DNA from: Prevotella sp.
GTDB lineage: Bacteria; Bacteroidota; Bacteroidia; Bacteroidales; Bacteroidaceae
Assembly (NCBI GenBank): GCA_017545045.1
Contig: JAFYDA010000034.1
Coordinates: 1 to 43,813, forward strand
Length of the DNA stretch: 43,813 nucleotides
Reading direction: 5' to 3'
Shown here in pieces: positions 8,272 to 16,246 of the stretch (the first letter of the stretch is position 1; each line of letters opens with the position of its first letter). Both the position numbers and the translations under genes were made by a program. A model generated the notes under the pieces. It saw nothing but the letters and a program-made list of their open reading frames with translations. It ran no database searches and was not told the origin of the DNA.

Positions 8272-8871
8272 ATGAAGGAATTTGAAGGAATGACCAACGA
8301 GGCGTTGGCATTACTTTACGTAGGAGGAAACAATAAAGCATTCGATGAGTTATTAAGCAGGACTCAGTCAAAGCTTTTTGCGTACATTATGTTCGTAGTG
8401 CGTAATGAAGATGTTGCCAACGACATCTTTCAGGAAACATTTGTAAAGGTAATCACCCAACTCCAAGAGAACCGTTACACAGACTCTGGGAAGTTCACTT
8501 TCTGGCTGACGCGCATAGCCCACAATGCTATCATGGACTGGTATCGTGCCCAGAAAAGCGACCGTATTGTCGATATGGGCGAAGGGAACGACTTAAACAA
8601 CCTTACAGGTGACAGCGTTCTCGACAGTTATCGTGAAAGCGAGCTTGTCAACGAACAGATAATGACTGATATCCGTCGCATGATGGAACAACTGCCCGCC
8701 ACTCAGCGAGAGGTTGTGTATATGCGTTACTATCAGCAATTGTCCTTTAAAGAGATTGCAGAGGTTACCGGTGTCAGCATCAACACTTCTCTCGGCCGTA
8801 TGCGCTATGCACTTCTCAACCTTCGTCGCATGGCCAAGGAGCACCATATAGAGTTGGCCTTGGAATACTAA
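8272..8871 (+). CDS. ECF-type RNA polymerase sigma-70 factor
   Basis: A 199-residue protein with the two-domain layout of ECF (group IV) sigma factors, which direct RNA polymerase to alternative promoters. Region 2 (about residues 25-95) includes DIFQETFVKVITQ and the WLTRIAHNAIMDWYR segment. Region 4 (about 135-185) has LPATQREVVYMRYYQQLSFKEIAEVTGVS, a helix-turn-helix, then RMRYALLNLRRM. No anti-sigma gene lies next to it; the following gene is the convergent rpe, 8 bases away. The group of target genes is unknown. It has its own promoter and a leader of about 80 bases. Confidence 0.93.
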   Translation: MKEFEGMTNEALALLYVGGNNKAFDELLSRTQSKLFAYIMFVVRNEDVANDIFQETFVKVITQLQENRYTDSGKFTFWLTRIAHNAIMDWYRAQKSDRIVDMGEGNDLNNLTGDSVLDSYRESELVNEQIMTDIRRMMEQLPATQREVVYMRYYQQLSFKEIAEVTGVSINTSLGRMRYALLNLRRMAKEHHIELALEY

Positions 8872-8879
8872 GCTAGTGC

Positions 8880-9530
8880 TTACCCTAACATTCTCAGCCC
8901 GTGAATCGTCTCTTCTGGCGTTTCACTCTTGAATACGTAGCTTCCTGATACGAGCACATCAACCCCTGCTGCCACCAACCGTGGTGCCGTTTCGTTTTGC
9001 ACCCCGCCATCCACTTCAATCAAAGTCTTACAGCCATGCTCATTGATAAGGCGACGCAGTTGGCGTGCCTTTTCAATGGTTCGTTCAATAAATTTCTGGC
9101 CGCCGAACCCTGGATTGACGCTCATCAGCAAGACCATCTCTACATCGTCGATAATATCCTCCAACACCGAAACAGGCGTAGCAGGATTAAGGGTCACGCC
9201 AGCCTTCATGCCAGCATTATGAATCTCTTGAACAGTACGATGCAAATGTGTACAGGCCTCAAAATGTACATTCATCATCATGGCGCCAAGCTTAGCCGTC
9301 TGTTGAATGTAGTTTTCGGGCTTCACAATCATGAAATGCACGTCAAGCGGTTTCTTGCACAAAGAAGCTACTGCCTCAAGAACAGGGAAGCCGAATGAGA
9401 TATTGGGAACAAACACGCCATCCATCACGTCCAAATGAAGCCAGTCAGCCTCACTACGGTTAATCATCTCAATGTCGCGGTCGAGATGAAGGAAGTCTGC
9501 AGCAAGTAAAGAAGGTGATACAAGAGCCAT
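8880..9530 (-). CDS. rpe: Ribulose-phosphate 3-epimerase
   Basis: Interconverts ribulose 5-phosphate and xylulose 5-phosphate in the pentose phosphate pathway. The 216-residue TIM barrel has the family signatures SPSLLAADF, LHLDVMDGVFVPN (with catalytic Asp and metal His), DVHFMI, MSVNPGFGGQKF and EVDGGV with the second catalytic Asp, ending in VSGSYVF. The length is typical. It is the last gene of the leftward run that includes fmt and metH, 30 bases after the small upstream gene. Confidence 0.97.
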   Translation of the reverse strand: MALVSPSLLAADFLHLDRDIEMINRSEADWLHLDVMDGVFVPNISFGFPVLEAVASLCKKPLDVHFMIVKPENYIQQTAKLGAMMMNVHFEACTHLHRTVQEIHNAGMKAGVTLNPATPVSVLEDIIDDVEMVLLMSVNPGFGGQKFIERTIEKARQLRRLINEHGCKTLIEVDGGVQNETAPRLVAAGVDVLVSGSYVFKSETPEETIHGLRMLG

Positions 9531-9560
9531 TTTGTTTTGTCTTATTACACAATTAAAATA

Positions 9561-9704
9561 TCAATTGAGGCAATACGCCTCACCGTTCTTCACACGGTAA
9601 GTATAGGCAAAATCCCGAATAAGTTTCAATGTCGTCTCTCTCGGTTTCAGCCCCTCACTCATAGACTGAACGGTTTCAATGATTTGCTGGGTAGAAATAT
9701 GCAT
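9561..9704 (-). CDS. Small 47-residue protein of unknown function
   Basis: A short open frame from ATG at 9704 to TGA at 9561, translating to MHISTQQIIETVQSMSEG, then LKPRETTLKLIRDFAYTYRV and ending KNGEAYCLN. It sits in the only large gap of the leftward operon, 63 bases after fmt and 30 before rpe, in the same direction. The composition is that of a folded helical peptide with basic and aromatic residues. The LKLIRDFAYTYRV core and YCLN tail recall small uncharacterised Bacteroidota proteins seen beside housekeeping genes, a recollection that could not be checked here. No function can be given. A longer frame on the opposite strand (9537-10028) is antisense to fmt and looks spurious. Confidence 0.6.
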   Translation of the reverse strand: MHISTQQIIETVQSMSEGLKPRETTLKLIRDFAYTYRVKNGEAYCLN

Positions 9705-9733
9705 AGGCTATTACATTTTGAAATTAGCATTAT

Positions 9734-9752
9734 ACTATTGAAACGCAATAGT
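9734..9752 (-). other. Short hairpin after fmt
   Basis: ACTATTG and its complement CAATAGT flank a 5-base loop, 16 bases beyond the fmt stop on the minus strand. There is no T-run, so it may be an RNA-processing or stability element rather than a terminator. Confidence 0.3.
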
Positions 9753-9767
9753 CTCGCAATTATTATG

Positions 9768-10751
9768 TCACTCTGCAAAATAATTTTCTATCGTCTTCAT
9801 TCCGTTCAGGAAATCGGCCGCCGCCATTCGCTTTTTCCCTGCCAATTGCAGTTCGTCAATCTGCAGCATATAGTCAGCAGCCGAGACATACATGTGCATA
9901 CGTTCGGCCACTATGCGTCCTACTCCAATGGCTTTCTTGTCTGTTTTCGTTACATGGAAGATTTTCAGCACTGTTTCCTTACCATCTACTCCTGTCAATG
10001 TTGTCCATGCCCCAGGATAAGGGCTTAGTCCCCGGATAAAGTCATAGACTTGCTTCGCCGGCTTATTCCAGTCAATCTTGCAAGTTTCTTTGAAAATCTT
10101 AGGTGCAAGTTTCAGCAGAGCAGAATCCGGCAGGACATTGTCTTGAGGTATGCTTTCAGGATGTCCGTCGGCATCCATTATCTTTTCCAACGTTTTCAGG
10201 CAGATGTCAGCTCCGAGGTGCATCAGTCCATTATATACATACTCCACGTCGGCGGTGTCGGGAATGTCAAACGTCTTTTGCATGATGATGCGTCCTGTGT
10301 CAATATCATGATCCAGGAAGAAAGTCGTTACCCCTGTCACCGTTTCGCCATTGATCACCGCCCAATTAATGGGTGCAGCCCCACGATACTGCGGCAAGAG
10401 TGCCGCATGAACGTTAAACGTTCCATATTCGGGCATGGCCCATACCACCTCCGGTAGCATACGGAACGCCACGACAACTTGAAGATTAGCATTGAATGAC
10501 TGCAATTGCTCCACAAACGCCGGATCCTTCATCTTTTCTGGTTGCAAAACTGGCAACCCATGCTCCACGGCAAAAATTTTCACCGGCGAGGGCTGCAACA
10601 CACTGCCGTGACGCCCTACCGGTTTGTCGGGCTGTGTGACCACCGCCACTACATTATATTGTTCTTCCACCAGCCTGCTTAGCGTTTCCACGGCAAACTC
10701 CGGCGTTCCCATGAAGACGATGCGCAAATCTTCTTTCTTCATTGTTGGCAT
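9768..10751 (-). CDS. fmt: Methionyl-tRNA formyltransferase
   Basis: Transfers the formyl group of 10-formyl-THF to initiator Met-tRNA. The 327-residue protein has the formyltransferase N-domain RIVFMGTPEFAVETL, the VTQPDKPVGR loop and the catalytic region FNVHAALLPQYRGAAPINWAV (Asn and His), followed by the DTG Asp. The C-domain contains WNKPAKQVYDFIRGLSPYPGAW. The start may be 10751 (MPTMKKED) or 10742 (MKKEDL); the latter fits homologues equally well. It lies 11-20 bases after the upstream gene, in one leftward operon. Confidence 0.97.
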   Translation of the reverse strand: MPTMKKEDLRIVFMGTPEFAVETLSRLVEEQYNVVAVVTQPDKPVGRHGSVLQPSPVKIFAVEHGLPVLQPEKMKDPAFVEQLQSFNANLQVVVAFRMLPEVVWAMPEYGTFNVHAALLPQYRGAAPINWAVINGETVTGVTTFFLDHDIDTGRIIMQKTFDIPDTADVEYVYNGLMHLGADICLKTLEKIMDADGHPESIPQDNVLPDSALLKLAPKIFKETCKIDWNKPAKQVYDFIRGLSPYPGAWTTLTGVDGKETVLKIFHVTKTDKKAIGVGRIVAERMHMYVSAADYMLQIDELQLAGKKRMAAADFLNGMKTIENYFAE

Positions 10752-10762
10752 ACTTTCAGAAA

Positions 10763-12250
10763 CTACAATTTCACGGTTTTCTTTTTGGCTTTCGACTCGT
10801 TCTGCAATCGGTTGAGTGCCGTAACAACATATGTGTACTTCTCGTGTCCATTCTCGTAAGGCAGCTTATAGAAAGTATCAGTCGTGATGGCCACCATTTT
10901 CGTAGCATCGTCCAGATTGATTTTCTCACCCTTTCCAAACCGATAGACGACATATTTCGTCGCAATATCCTTCCAGCTCTTTCCTTTGGGTGCAGTCCAG
11001 AACAAGATGTAGCCGTCGCTTGTCCATACGGGCTTCAACTTTGTCACTTTCTTCGGAGCCGTCTTGTCTATGAAACTCATGTCGGGCTGCAAAGCGGGAA
11101 GACGCCAGTACAGGTTGCGCAGCATTGTGCCGTAGTTGCCGACATTGTCGACAGCCGCCTTGGCATACCACAACACCGAGCCCTTCACGTTTGGCAGTTG
11201 CTGATGCAACAGTTGTTTAGCCTGCTGCTGATGCTGTGCAGGGTTTTTAGGGTCGGCATACTTCACGGTACGTTCCACATCCTCTCCGATGACGAGCGGC
11301 CGTTTGGCAGCATACTGGCTCCACCATCTTATCAGCGTGTCATAGTCGGCGGATTTGTGTCCTATCTCCCAATATATCTGCGGCACGCAATAGTCCAGCC
11401 ATCCGTTGCTCACCCAGAGTAGGATGTCGGCATAGAGGTCGTCGTAATTCTGCAGTCCGTTGGTGTTGCTGCCGATGTCGGAGCTCCGTTTGTTACGGTA
11501 GATGCCGAATGGTGATATGCCTACCTTCACCCATGGTTTCGTCCCGTGTACCGTTTTGTAGAACTGCTCGATGAAGAGATTCACGTTGTAGCGTCGCCAG
11601 TCGCCTCGGTCGCTGATGCCGTTGTTATAGCTTCTGAACTGTTCATTGTCGGGAATCTGCTGTCCAGCAGCGGGGTACGGATAGAAGTAGTCGTCCATGT
11701 GGATACCATCCACATCATAGCGTTCTACAATGTCGCGCACCACCTCGCAGATGTAGTCGCGGTTCTCGGGAATACCGGGGTTGAGGATGGTCAGCCCGTC
11801 GTACTCAAAACAGTTTTGCGGCTTTCTCACCTTGATATGGTTGTTGGCCAGCACCTTGGTTGTCTTGGTGCGTGCCCGGTAAGGATTAATCCATGCGTGC
11901 AGCTCCATACCACGAATGTGACACTGGTCAATCATCCATTGCAGAGGATCCCAGTAAGGCTGCGGCGGCTGTCCCTGCTGTCCTGTAAGGAATCGGCTCC
12001 ACGGCTCCAGACGGCTCTCGTAGAGGGCATCACATTCAGGCCGCACCTGGAAGATGATGACGTTGACCCCGTCCTTCATCAATTCGTCGAGCTGGTAGGT
12101 CAGCGTCTGCTGCATCTTCAGCGTCCCCATGCCCTGAAACTGTCCATTCACACACTGTATCCATGCACCACGCATTTCGCGCTTCATCTGTGCCGTGGCA
12201 CTAACGGCCGTCAAGGCCGCAAATAACACAAGGTATATATACTTTTTCAT
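10763..12250 (-). CDS. Exported GHL10-family (DUF187/YddW-like) glycosidase
   Basis: A 495-residue secreted protein. The start at 12250 places a clean signal peptide (MKKYIYLVLFAALTAVSATAQ) at the N terminus; the ATG at 12271 would overlap metH. The glycosyl-hydrolase-like 10 barrel follows, with MRGAWIQCVN, VIIFQVRPECDALY, LHAWINPYRA, DGIHMDDYFYPYP, WVKVGISPFGIY and CVPQIYWEIGH. The Asp pair in MDDYFYP and the Glu of IYWE are the usual acidic active-site residues. A C-terminal Fn3-like segment (about 400-495) ends the protein. E. coli YddW (DigH) of this family cleaves peptidoglycan strands stripped of peptides, so cell-wall turnover in the periplasm is the best guess. It follows metH by 13 bases. 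Confidence 0.9.
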   Translation of the reverse strand: MKKYIYLVLFAALTAVSATAQMKREMRGAWIQCVNGQFQGMGTLKMQQTLTYQLDELMKDGVNVIIFQVRPECDALYESRLEPWSRFLTGQQGQPPQPYWDPLQWMIDQCHIRGMELHAWINPYRARTKTTKVLANNHIKVRKPQNCFEYDGLTILNPGIPENRDYICEVVRDIVERYDVDGIHMDDYFYPYPAAGQQIPDNEQFRSYNNGISDRGDWRRYNVNLFIEQFYKTVHGTKPWVKVGISPFGIYRNKRSSDIGSNTNGLQNYDDLYADILLWVSNGWLDYCVPQIYWEIGHKSADYDTLIRWWSQYAAKRPLVIGEDVERTVKYADPKNPAQHQQQAKQLLHQQLPNVKGSVLWYAKAAVDNVGNYGTMLRNLYWRLPALQPDMSFIDKTAPKKVTKLKPVWTSDGYILFWTAPKGKSWKDIATKYVVYRFGKGEKINLDDATKMVAITTDTFYKLPYENGHEKYTYVVTALNRLQNESKAKKKTVKL

Positions 12251-12263
12251 GATTATTTCCGTA

Positions 12264-15014
12264 TCATTCAAATGTTATTTTGGGTTTGTTCTTTCTGGCC
12301 TCGTCAAGCGAAACGAGCTGTTGTTGTTCCATCTGGTAGTCCTGTCGCAAATGCTCGTATTTTTCCTTCAACTCGTGCTCCACCGTCTGTTCGTCGTTCA
12401 TCAGTCGTGCAGCCACCAGTGCATTCTGCGAGGCATCCTTCATCCACACCACTGGTCCGCCATAGACAGGTGCAATCTTCAAGGCCACGTGCAGTTCGCT
12501 GGTCGTGGCCCCTCCTATCATAATGGGAATGTTCAGCCCGGCACGCTTCAGCTCCGTTGCCACGTTCACCATTTCCTCCAGGCTGGGCGTTATCAGCCCC
12601 GAAAGTCCTATCATGTCGACATGTTCTTCTTGGGCCTTTCGTACTATCTGCTCTGCCGGCACCATCACGCCCATGTCAATCACCTCATAACCGTTACAGG
12701 CCATCACCACGGCCACAATGTTTTTGCCGATGTCGTGTACGTCACCTTTCACCGTAGCCAGCAGGATTTTCCCCGCATTTCCCGGACTCCCCGACTTCCC
12801 AGCCTCAATATACGGCTGCAGCATCTCCACCGCTTGCTTCATGGTACGCGCCGTCTTTACCACTTGCGGCAGGAACATCTTGCCTTCTCCGAAAAGCAGC
12901 CCCACGCGGTTCATGCCCGCCATCAGCGGCCCCTCGATGATGTCGACCGCTCGCGGATATTTCTCCAGGGCTTCCTTCAGGTCGGCTTCCAAGTAGTCGC
13001 CGATGCCCCTGACAAGAGCTTCGCTAAGCCTGTCTTCTACTGTCCCCCCACGCCCCTCCGTAGAAGGGGATGTTTGATGATCTGTTGCCGACCTGACATT
13101 CCCTTCTTGGGAGGGAGTCGTGGAGGCATTCTGCGATAGTTCAATCAGCCGCTCCGCCGCCCCCTTTTTCCTATTCAGCACCACATCCTCAATCACCTCT
13201 AAGTGGTCTTCAGGAATATCGTTATAAGTCACCTTCGTTGCAGGGTTGACGATGGCAAAGTCCATACCTGCCTGAACAGCGTGATAGAGGAACACGGCGT
13301 GCATGGCTTCACGTATATAGTTGTTTCCACGGAACGAGAAGGACAGGTTGCTAACGCCGCCACTGACGTGTGCGCCAGACAGATGTTCACGAATCCAGCG
13401 CGTAGCACGTATAAAGTCCACGGCATAGGCATCGTGTTCCTCCATGCCGGTGGCTATCGCCAGTATATTAGGGTCAAAGATAATATCGAGCGGATTCATA
13501 CCAACATTCTGTGTAAGAAGATGATATGCGCGTTCTGCAATTTCTATCCGGCGCTCATAGCTCGTGGCCTGTCCCTGCTCGTCGAAGCACATCACCACCA
13601 CGGCAGCGCCATAGCGCATGCAGTCGCGGGCATGGCTCAGGAACACTTCTTCGCCCTCTTTCAGCGAGATGCTGTTGACAATGCTCTTGCCCTGCACACA
13701 CTGCAAACCGGCTGTAATAACGTCCCATTTCGAAGAGTCAATCATCACGGGCACGCGGGCTATGTCGGGCTCTGAGGCTATAAGATTCAGGAAATTCACC
13801 ATCTCAGCCTTCGCGTCGAGTAGTCCGTCGTCCATATTGATGTCGATGACCATTGCGCCGTCCTGCACTTGCTTGCGGGCTATGGCAATGGCCTCGTTAT
13901 ATTTCTTTTCCTTCACCAACCGCAGGAACTTCCGCGAGCCGGCCACGTTGCAGCGCTCACCGACATTAATGAATTTGCCGCCCTCCAGCAAGTCAAGGCC
14001 ACTAAGCCACATTGTCTGCGGTTTGCCTACAGGCCTGCGCGGCACCTTGCCTACGGTAAGCGGCACATACTTGGCAATGAACTCGTCAGTCGTCCCGCAA
14101 CAGCCGCCCACAATGTTCACCAGTCCCTCGTCTATCAGTTCGCCTATCTGCGGCGCCATCGTCTCCGCCGTCTCGTCGTAGAGTCCCAGCGAGTTGGGAA
14201 GTCCGGCATTGGGATAGCATGATATATAATAAGGTGCACGCCGCGCCAGCTCCCTCAAGAAGGGTTTCATCTGGCGAGCACCAAACGAGCAGTTCAGACC
14301 AATCGAGAAGATGGGATAAGTCGAGATACTGGCCAGGTAGGCCTCCATCGTCTGTCCCGAGAGCGTGCGTCCAGCCAGGTCGCTGATGGTCACGCTCAGC
14401 ATGATGGGCAGCTCAACTCCCCGTCGCTGCATGACGGTCATGGCAGCATCAACGGCACATTTGGAGTTTAGCGTGTCAAAGACAGTCTCAATAAGCAGCG
14501 CGTCTACCCCACCCTCGATCAGGGCGTCCATCTGTTCCACGTAGGCCTCAAACAGCTGGCCGTAGGTCAGGTCGCGCAGGGCTGGGTTGCTCACGTCTGG
14601 CGACATGGAGCACGTCTTGTTCGTCGGCCCTACGCTGCCGGCGACGAAGCGCGGCTTGTCGGGGGTTGTGAACTCATCGGCCGCCTGCCTTGCCAACCGT
14701 GCTCCCGCCAAAGCCATCTCACGGGCATGACTGGCCATGCCATAGTCTGCCTCAGAGATGCGCTGGGCACTGAAAGTGTTGGTCTCTATGATGTCGGCCC
14801 CAGCACGAAGGTAGCGCCTGTGAATATCGAGAATCACGTCTGGGCGCGTCAGACAGAGCACGTCGTTGTTGCCCCTCATCTGTCCCCGGAACAGATGGAA
14901 CTTGCCACGGAAGTCCTCTTCCGACAGATGATACGACTGAATCATCGTACCCATGGCGCCGTCGAGCACCAATATCCGTTCCCGTATTGCGTCCTGAATC
15001 CTTGCCTTTTTCAT
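12264..15014 (-). CDS. metH: Cobalamin-dependent methionine synthase lacking the reactivation domain
   Basis: Transfers the methyl group of methyl-THF through cobalamin to homocysteine. Domains in order: homocysteine-binding (1-325; Zn ligands in NCSFGA and GGCCGTT), pterin-binding (about 340-605; [24 protein letters not shown]), cobalamin cap (about 660-745; [23 protein letters not shown]) and B12-binding Rossmann domain with the lower-ligand motif DVHDIGKN. The protein ends at 916 residues with [15 protein letters not shown]. The AdoMet-binding reactivation domain, about 300 residues in E. coli MetH, is therefore missing at the domain boundary. Residues about 630-657, between pterin and cap domains, are encoded by a palindromic insertion. 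Nine bases separate it from smpB. Confidence 0.97.
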   Translation of the reverse strand: MKKARIQDAIRERILVLDGAMGTMIQSYHLSEEDFRGKFHLFRGQMRGNNDVLCLTRPDVILDIHRRYLRAGADIIETNTFSAQRISEADYGMASHAREMALAGARLARQAADEFTTPDKPRFVAGSVGPTNKTCSMSPDVSNPALRDLTYGQLFEAYVEQMDALIEGGVDALLIETVFDTLNSKCAVDAAMTVMQRRGVELPIMLSVTISDLAGRTLSGQTMEAYLASISTYPIFSIGLNCSFGARQMKPFLRELARRAPYYISCYPNAGLPNSLGLYDETAETMAPQIGELIDEGLVNIVGGCCGTTDEFIAKYVPLTVGKVPRRPVGKPQTMWLSGLDLLEGGKFINVGERCNVAGSRKFLRLVKEKKYNEAIAIARKQVQDGAMVIDINMDDGLLDAKAEMVNFLNLIASEPDIARVPVMIDSSKWDVITAGLQCVQGKSIVNSISLKEGEEVFLSHARDCMRYGAAVVVMCFDEQGQATSYERRIEIAERAYHLLTQNVGMNPLDIIFDPNILAIATGMEEHDAYAVDFIRATRWIREHLSGAHVSGGVSNLSFSFRGNNYIREAMHAVFLYHAVQAGMDFAIVNPATKVTYNDIPEDHLEVIEDVVLNRKKGAAERLIELSQNASTTPSQEGNVRSATDHQTSPSTEGRGGTVEDRLSEALVRGIGDYLEADLKEALEKYPRAVDIIEGPLMAGMNRVGLLFGEGKMFLPQVVKTARTMKQAVEMLQPYIEAGKSGSPGNAGKILLATVKGDVHDIGKNIVAVVMACNGYEVIDMGVMVPAEQIVRKAQEEHVDMIGLSGLITPSLEEMVNVATELKRAGLNIPIMIGGATTSELHVALKIAPVYGGPVVWMKDASQNALVAARLMNDEQTVEHELKEKYEHLRQDYQMEQQQLVSLDEARKNKPKITFE
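13045..13126. repeat. Palindromic element inserted in-frame in metH
   Basis: Left arm 13045-13073 (CCCCCACG-CCCCTCC-GTAGAAGGGGATGT) pairs imperfectly with right arm 13096-13126, whose complement reads CCTCCACGACTCCCTCC then CAAGAAGGGAATGT. A 22-base centre lies between. Each arm can also fold on itself (CCCC/GGGG and CCC/GGG). It encodes a Ser/Thr/Gly/Gln-rich linker unlike the rest of MetH. Confidence 0.65.
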
Positions 15015-15023
15015 TTACGGTCT

Positions 15024-15503
15024 TCAATATCTTTTAATGGCACGGTCCATTTCCCGCCGGTCTTCTTTCTCTTTCAGCGTCTGTCGCTTGTCGAAGGCCT
15101 TCTTACCCTTACACAGGGCAATGTCCATCTTCGCCCGACCGTGCTCGTCGAGAAACACCAGCAGGGGCACAATCGTATAGCCCGTCTGCTTCGTGGCACT
15201 TTGCAGCTTTCTGATTTCGCGCTTCGTCAGCAGCAGTTTGCGATCACGCTTCATCTCGTGGTTGTTGTACGACCCGTAGAAATAAGGCGACACACTCATA
15301 CCGCGCACCCACATCTCGCCATTGATAATCAGGCAATAGCTGTCCACCAGGCTCGCCTTGCCGGCGCGTATGCTCTTGATTTCCGTTCCCGTCAGCACGA
15401 TGCCGGCGGTCAACGTCTCAATGAAGAAGTACTCAAACTGGGCCTTCTTATTGCGTATGTTCACCGGACTTTTCTTCCTGATTTCCTCTTCCTGCTTGTT
15501 CAT
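15024..15503 (-). CDS. smpB: SsrA-binding protein SmpB
   Basis: Binds tmRNA and delivers it to stalled ribosomes for trans-translation. The 159-residue protein has the OB-fold signatures [39 protein letters not shown] and [18 protein letters not shown], plus the basic C-terminal tail [28 protein letters not shown]-like, which enters the empty mRNA channel. The gene overlaps the upstream DMP19 gene by 4 bases (ATGA) and precedes metH by 9 bases. The tmRNA gene itself is not in this window. Confidence 0.97.
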   Translation of the reverse strand: MNKQEEEIRKKSPVNIRNKKAQFEYFFIETLTAGIVLTGTEIKSIRAGKASLVDSYCLIINGEMWVRGMSVSPYFYGSYNNHEMKRDRKLLLTKREIRKLQSATKQTGYTIVPLLVFLDEHGRAKMDIALCKGKKAFDKRQTLKEKEDRREMDRAIKRY

Positions 15504-16006
15504 CGCTCAATCGTTGCAAAGTTCTCTATATGGTCGTCTATGTAGTGAGCTACCGTCGCCGTCCAATCCTCCTCATTCTCCACAAATGCATCGTCCAGAT
15601 CATCAAACTCCGGCATTTGTTCAAACAGCGCCATGAATGCCTCGTCGCTGAGTTCACACTCTATTCTGTCGCGATATTTCAGCCACAGCGTATGAGCCTC
15701 ATAAACCAGTTTAGACAGGTCGCGTAGTCCCCAAAGCTTGACTGCCTTGGCAAAAGGGTTCTTGAAAATGAAAGTGCCATAGCCATTATATATCAACTGG
15801 ACGAACCCTCCGTCCATCACTTCGTCGTGCAGTGTGCTCCATGCCAGGAGCGTAATCTGGTCAGCCGTCAGTTCCGACATATTCTCCACCGTCAGTTCAC
15901 CATTGATGGCACTTCTGATGGCACCCACAAACGCCCCGACGAAGGCGTCCATGCCCTCCTTGGCTGCCAGTTGCAAGTCTGCATCTTTTATCTTTACCTC
16001 TATCAT
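15500..16006 (-). CDS. DMP19-family (DUF4375) protein
   Basis: A 168-residue soluble acidic protein. The start at 16006 ([15 protein letters not shown]) is preferred because a promoter -7 box lies at 16016-16023; the longer frame to 16099 would begin upstream of that promoter. The core [23 protein letters not shown] with [21 protein letters not shown] matches the DMP19/DUF4375 pattern (nnGGf-x-q-yN, then helices). The C terminus is rich in Asp and Glu. The biochemical function is unknown. It is the first gene of the long leftward run and is translationally coupled to smpB through an ATGA overlap. Confidence 0.8.
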   Translation of the reverse strand: MIEVKIKDADLQLAAKEGMDAFVGAFVGAIRSAINGELTVENMSELTADQITLLAWSTLHDEVMDGGFVQLIYNGYGTFIFKNPFAKAVKLWGLRDLSKLVYEAHTLWLKYRDRIECELSDEAFMALFEQMPEFDDLDDAFVENEEDWTATVAHYIDDHIENFATIER

Positions 16007-16015
16007 AATTGGTTG

Positions 16016-16023
16016 CAAAGGTA
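16016..16023 (-). promoter_or_regulatory. Putative -7 box of the DMP19-smpB-metH operon
   Basis: TACCTTTG on the minus strand, 9 bases before the ATG at 16006. This implies a nearly leaderless mRNA. No convincing -33 TTTG was found. Confidence 0.5.
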
Positions 16024-16246
16024 CGAAAAAAAGACTGTAAACAGAAAGGGATTTACAAAATTCTTTGCATACCGTTCGAACTTTGTTCACTTTACTCACA
16101 AATAATGCGTCCTTTTAGGTCAAACAAACGAAATTTGGTCAAAAAATAATTAGAGAAGGGACTTTTCTGCATCACGCAGCAAAGACTGTCAATACTAACT
16201 TTACTAATTTCTACGAGCAGGCTTCGCCTTGTCCCTCCTCTTTGGT

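Noticed and set aside
8872-8879. Terminator between sigma gene and rpe
   Set aside because: Only 8 bases separate the stops and no hairpin is visible.
9537-10028. Plus-strand open frame of 163 codons
   Set aside because: Mostly antisense to fmt and the 47-residue gene; composition not protein-like.
12195-13139. Long open frame on the plus strand (314 codons)
   Set aside because: Lies entirely antisense to metH and the GHL10 start, with His/Arg-rich, low-sense composition and no family motifs.
15024-15503. Search for a tmRNA gene near smpB
   Set aside because: No tRNA-like ends or tag reading frame found around smpB.
14727-15545. Plus-strand open frame of 272 codons
   Set aside because: Antisense to metH and smpB, both secure; no recognisable motif.
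16007-16099. Longer N terminus for the DMP19 protein
   Set aside because: The extension is upstream of the TACCTTTG promoter box and has no similarity to the family.
16100-16246. Gap between the DMP19 promoter and the BlaR1-like stop
   Set aside because: Searched for a small gene or RNA; only A/T-rich sequence without conserved motif was seen.
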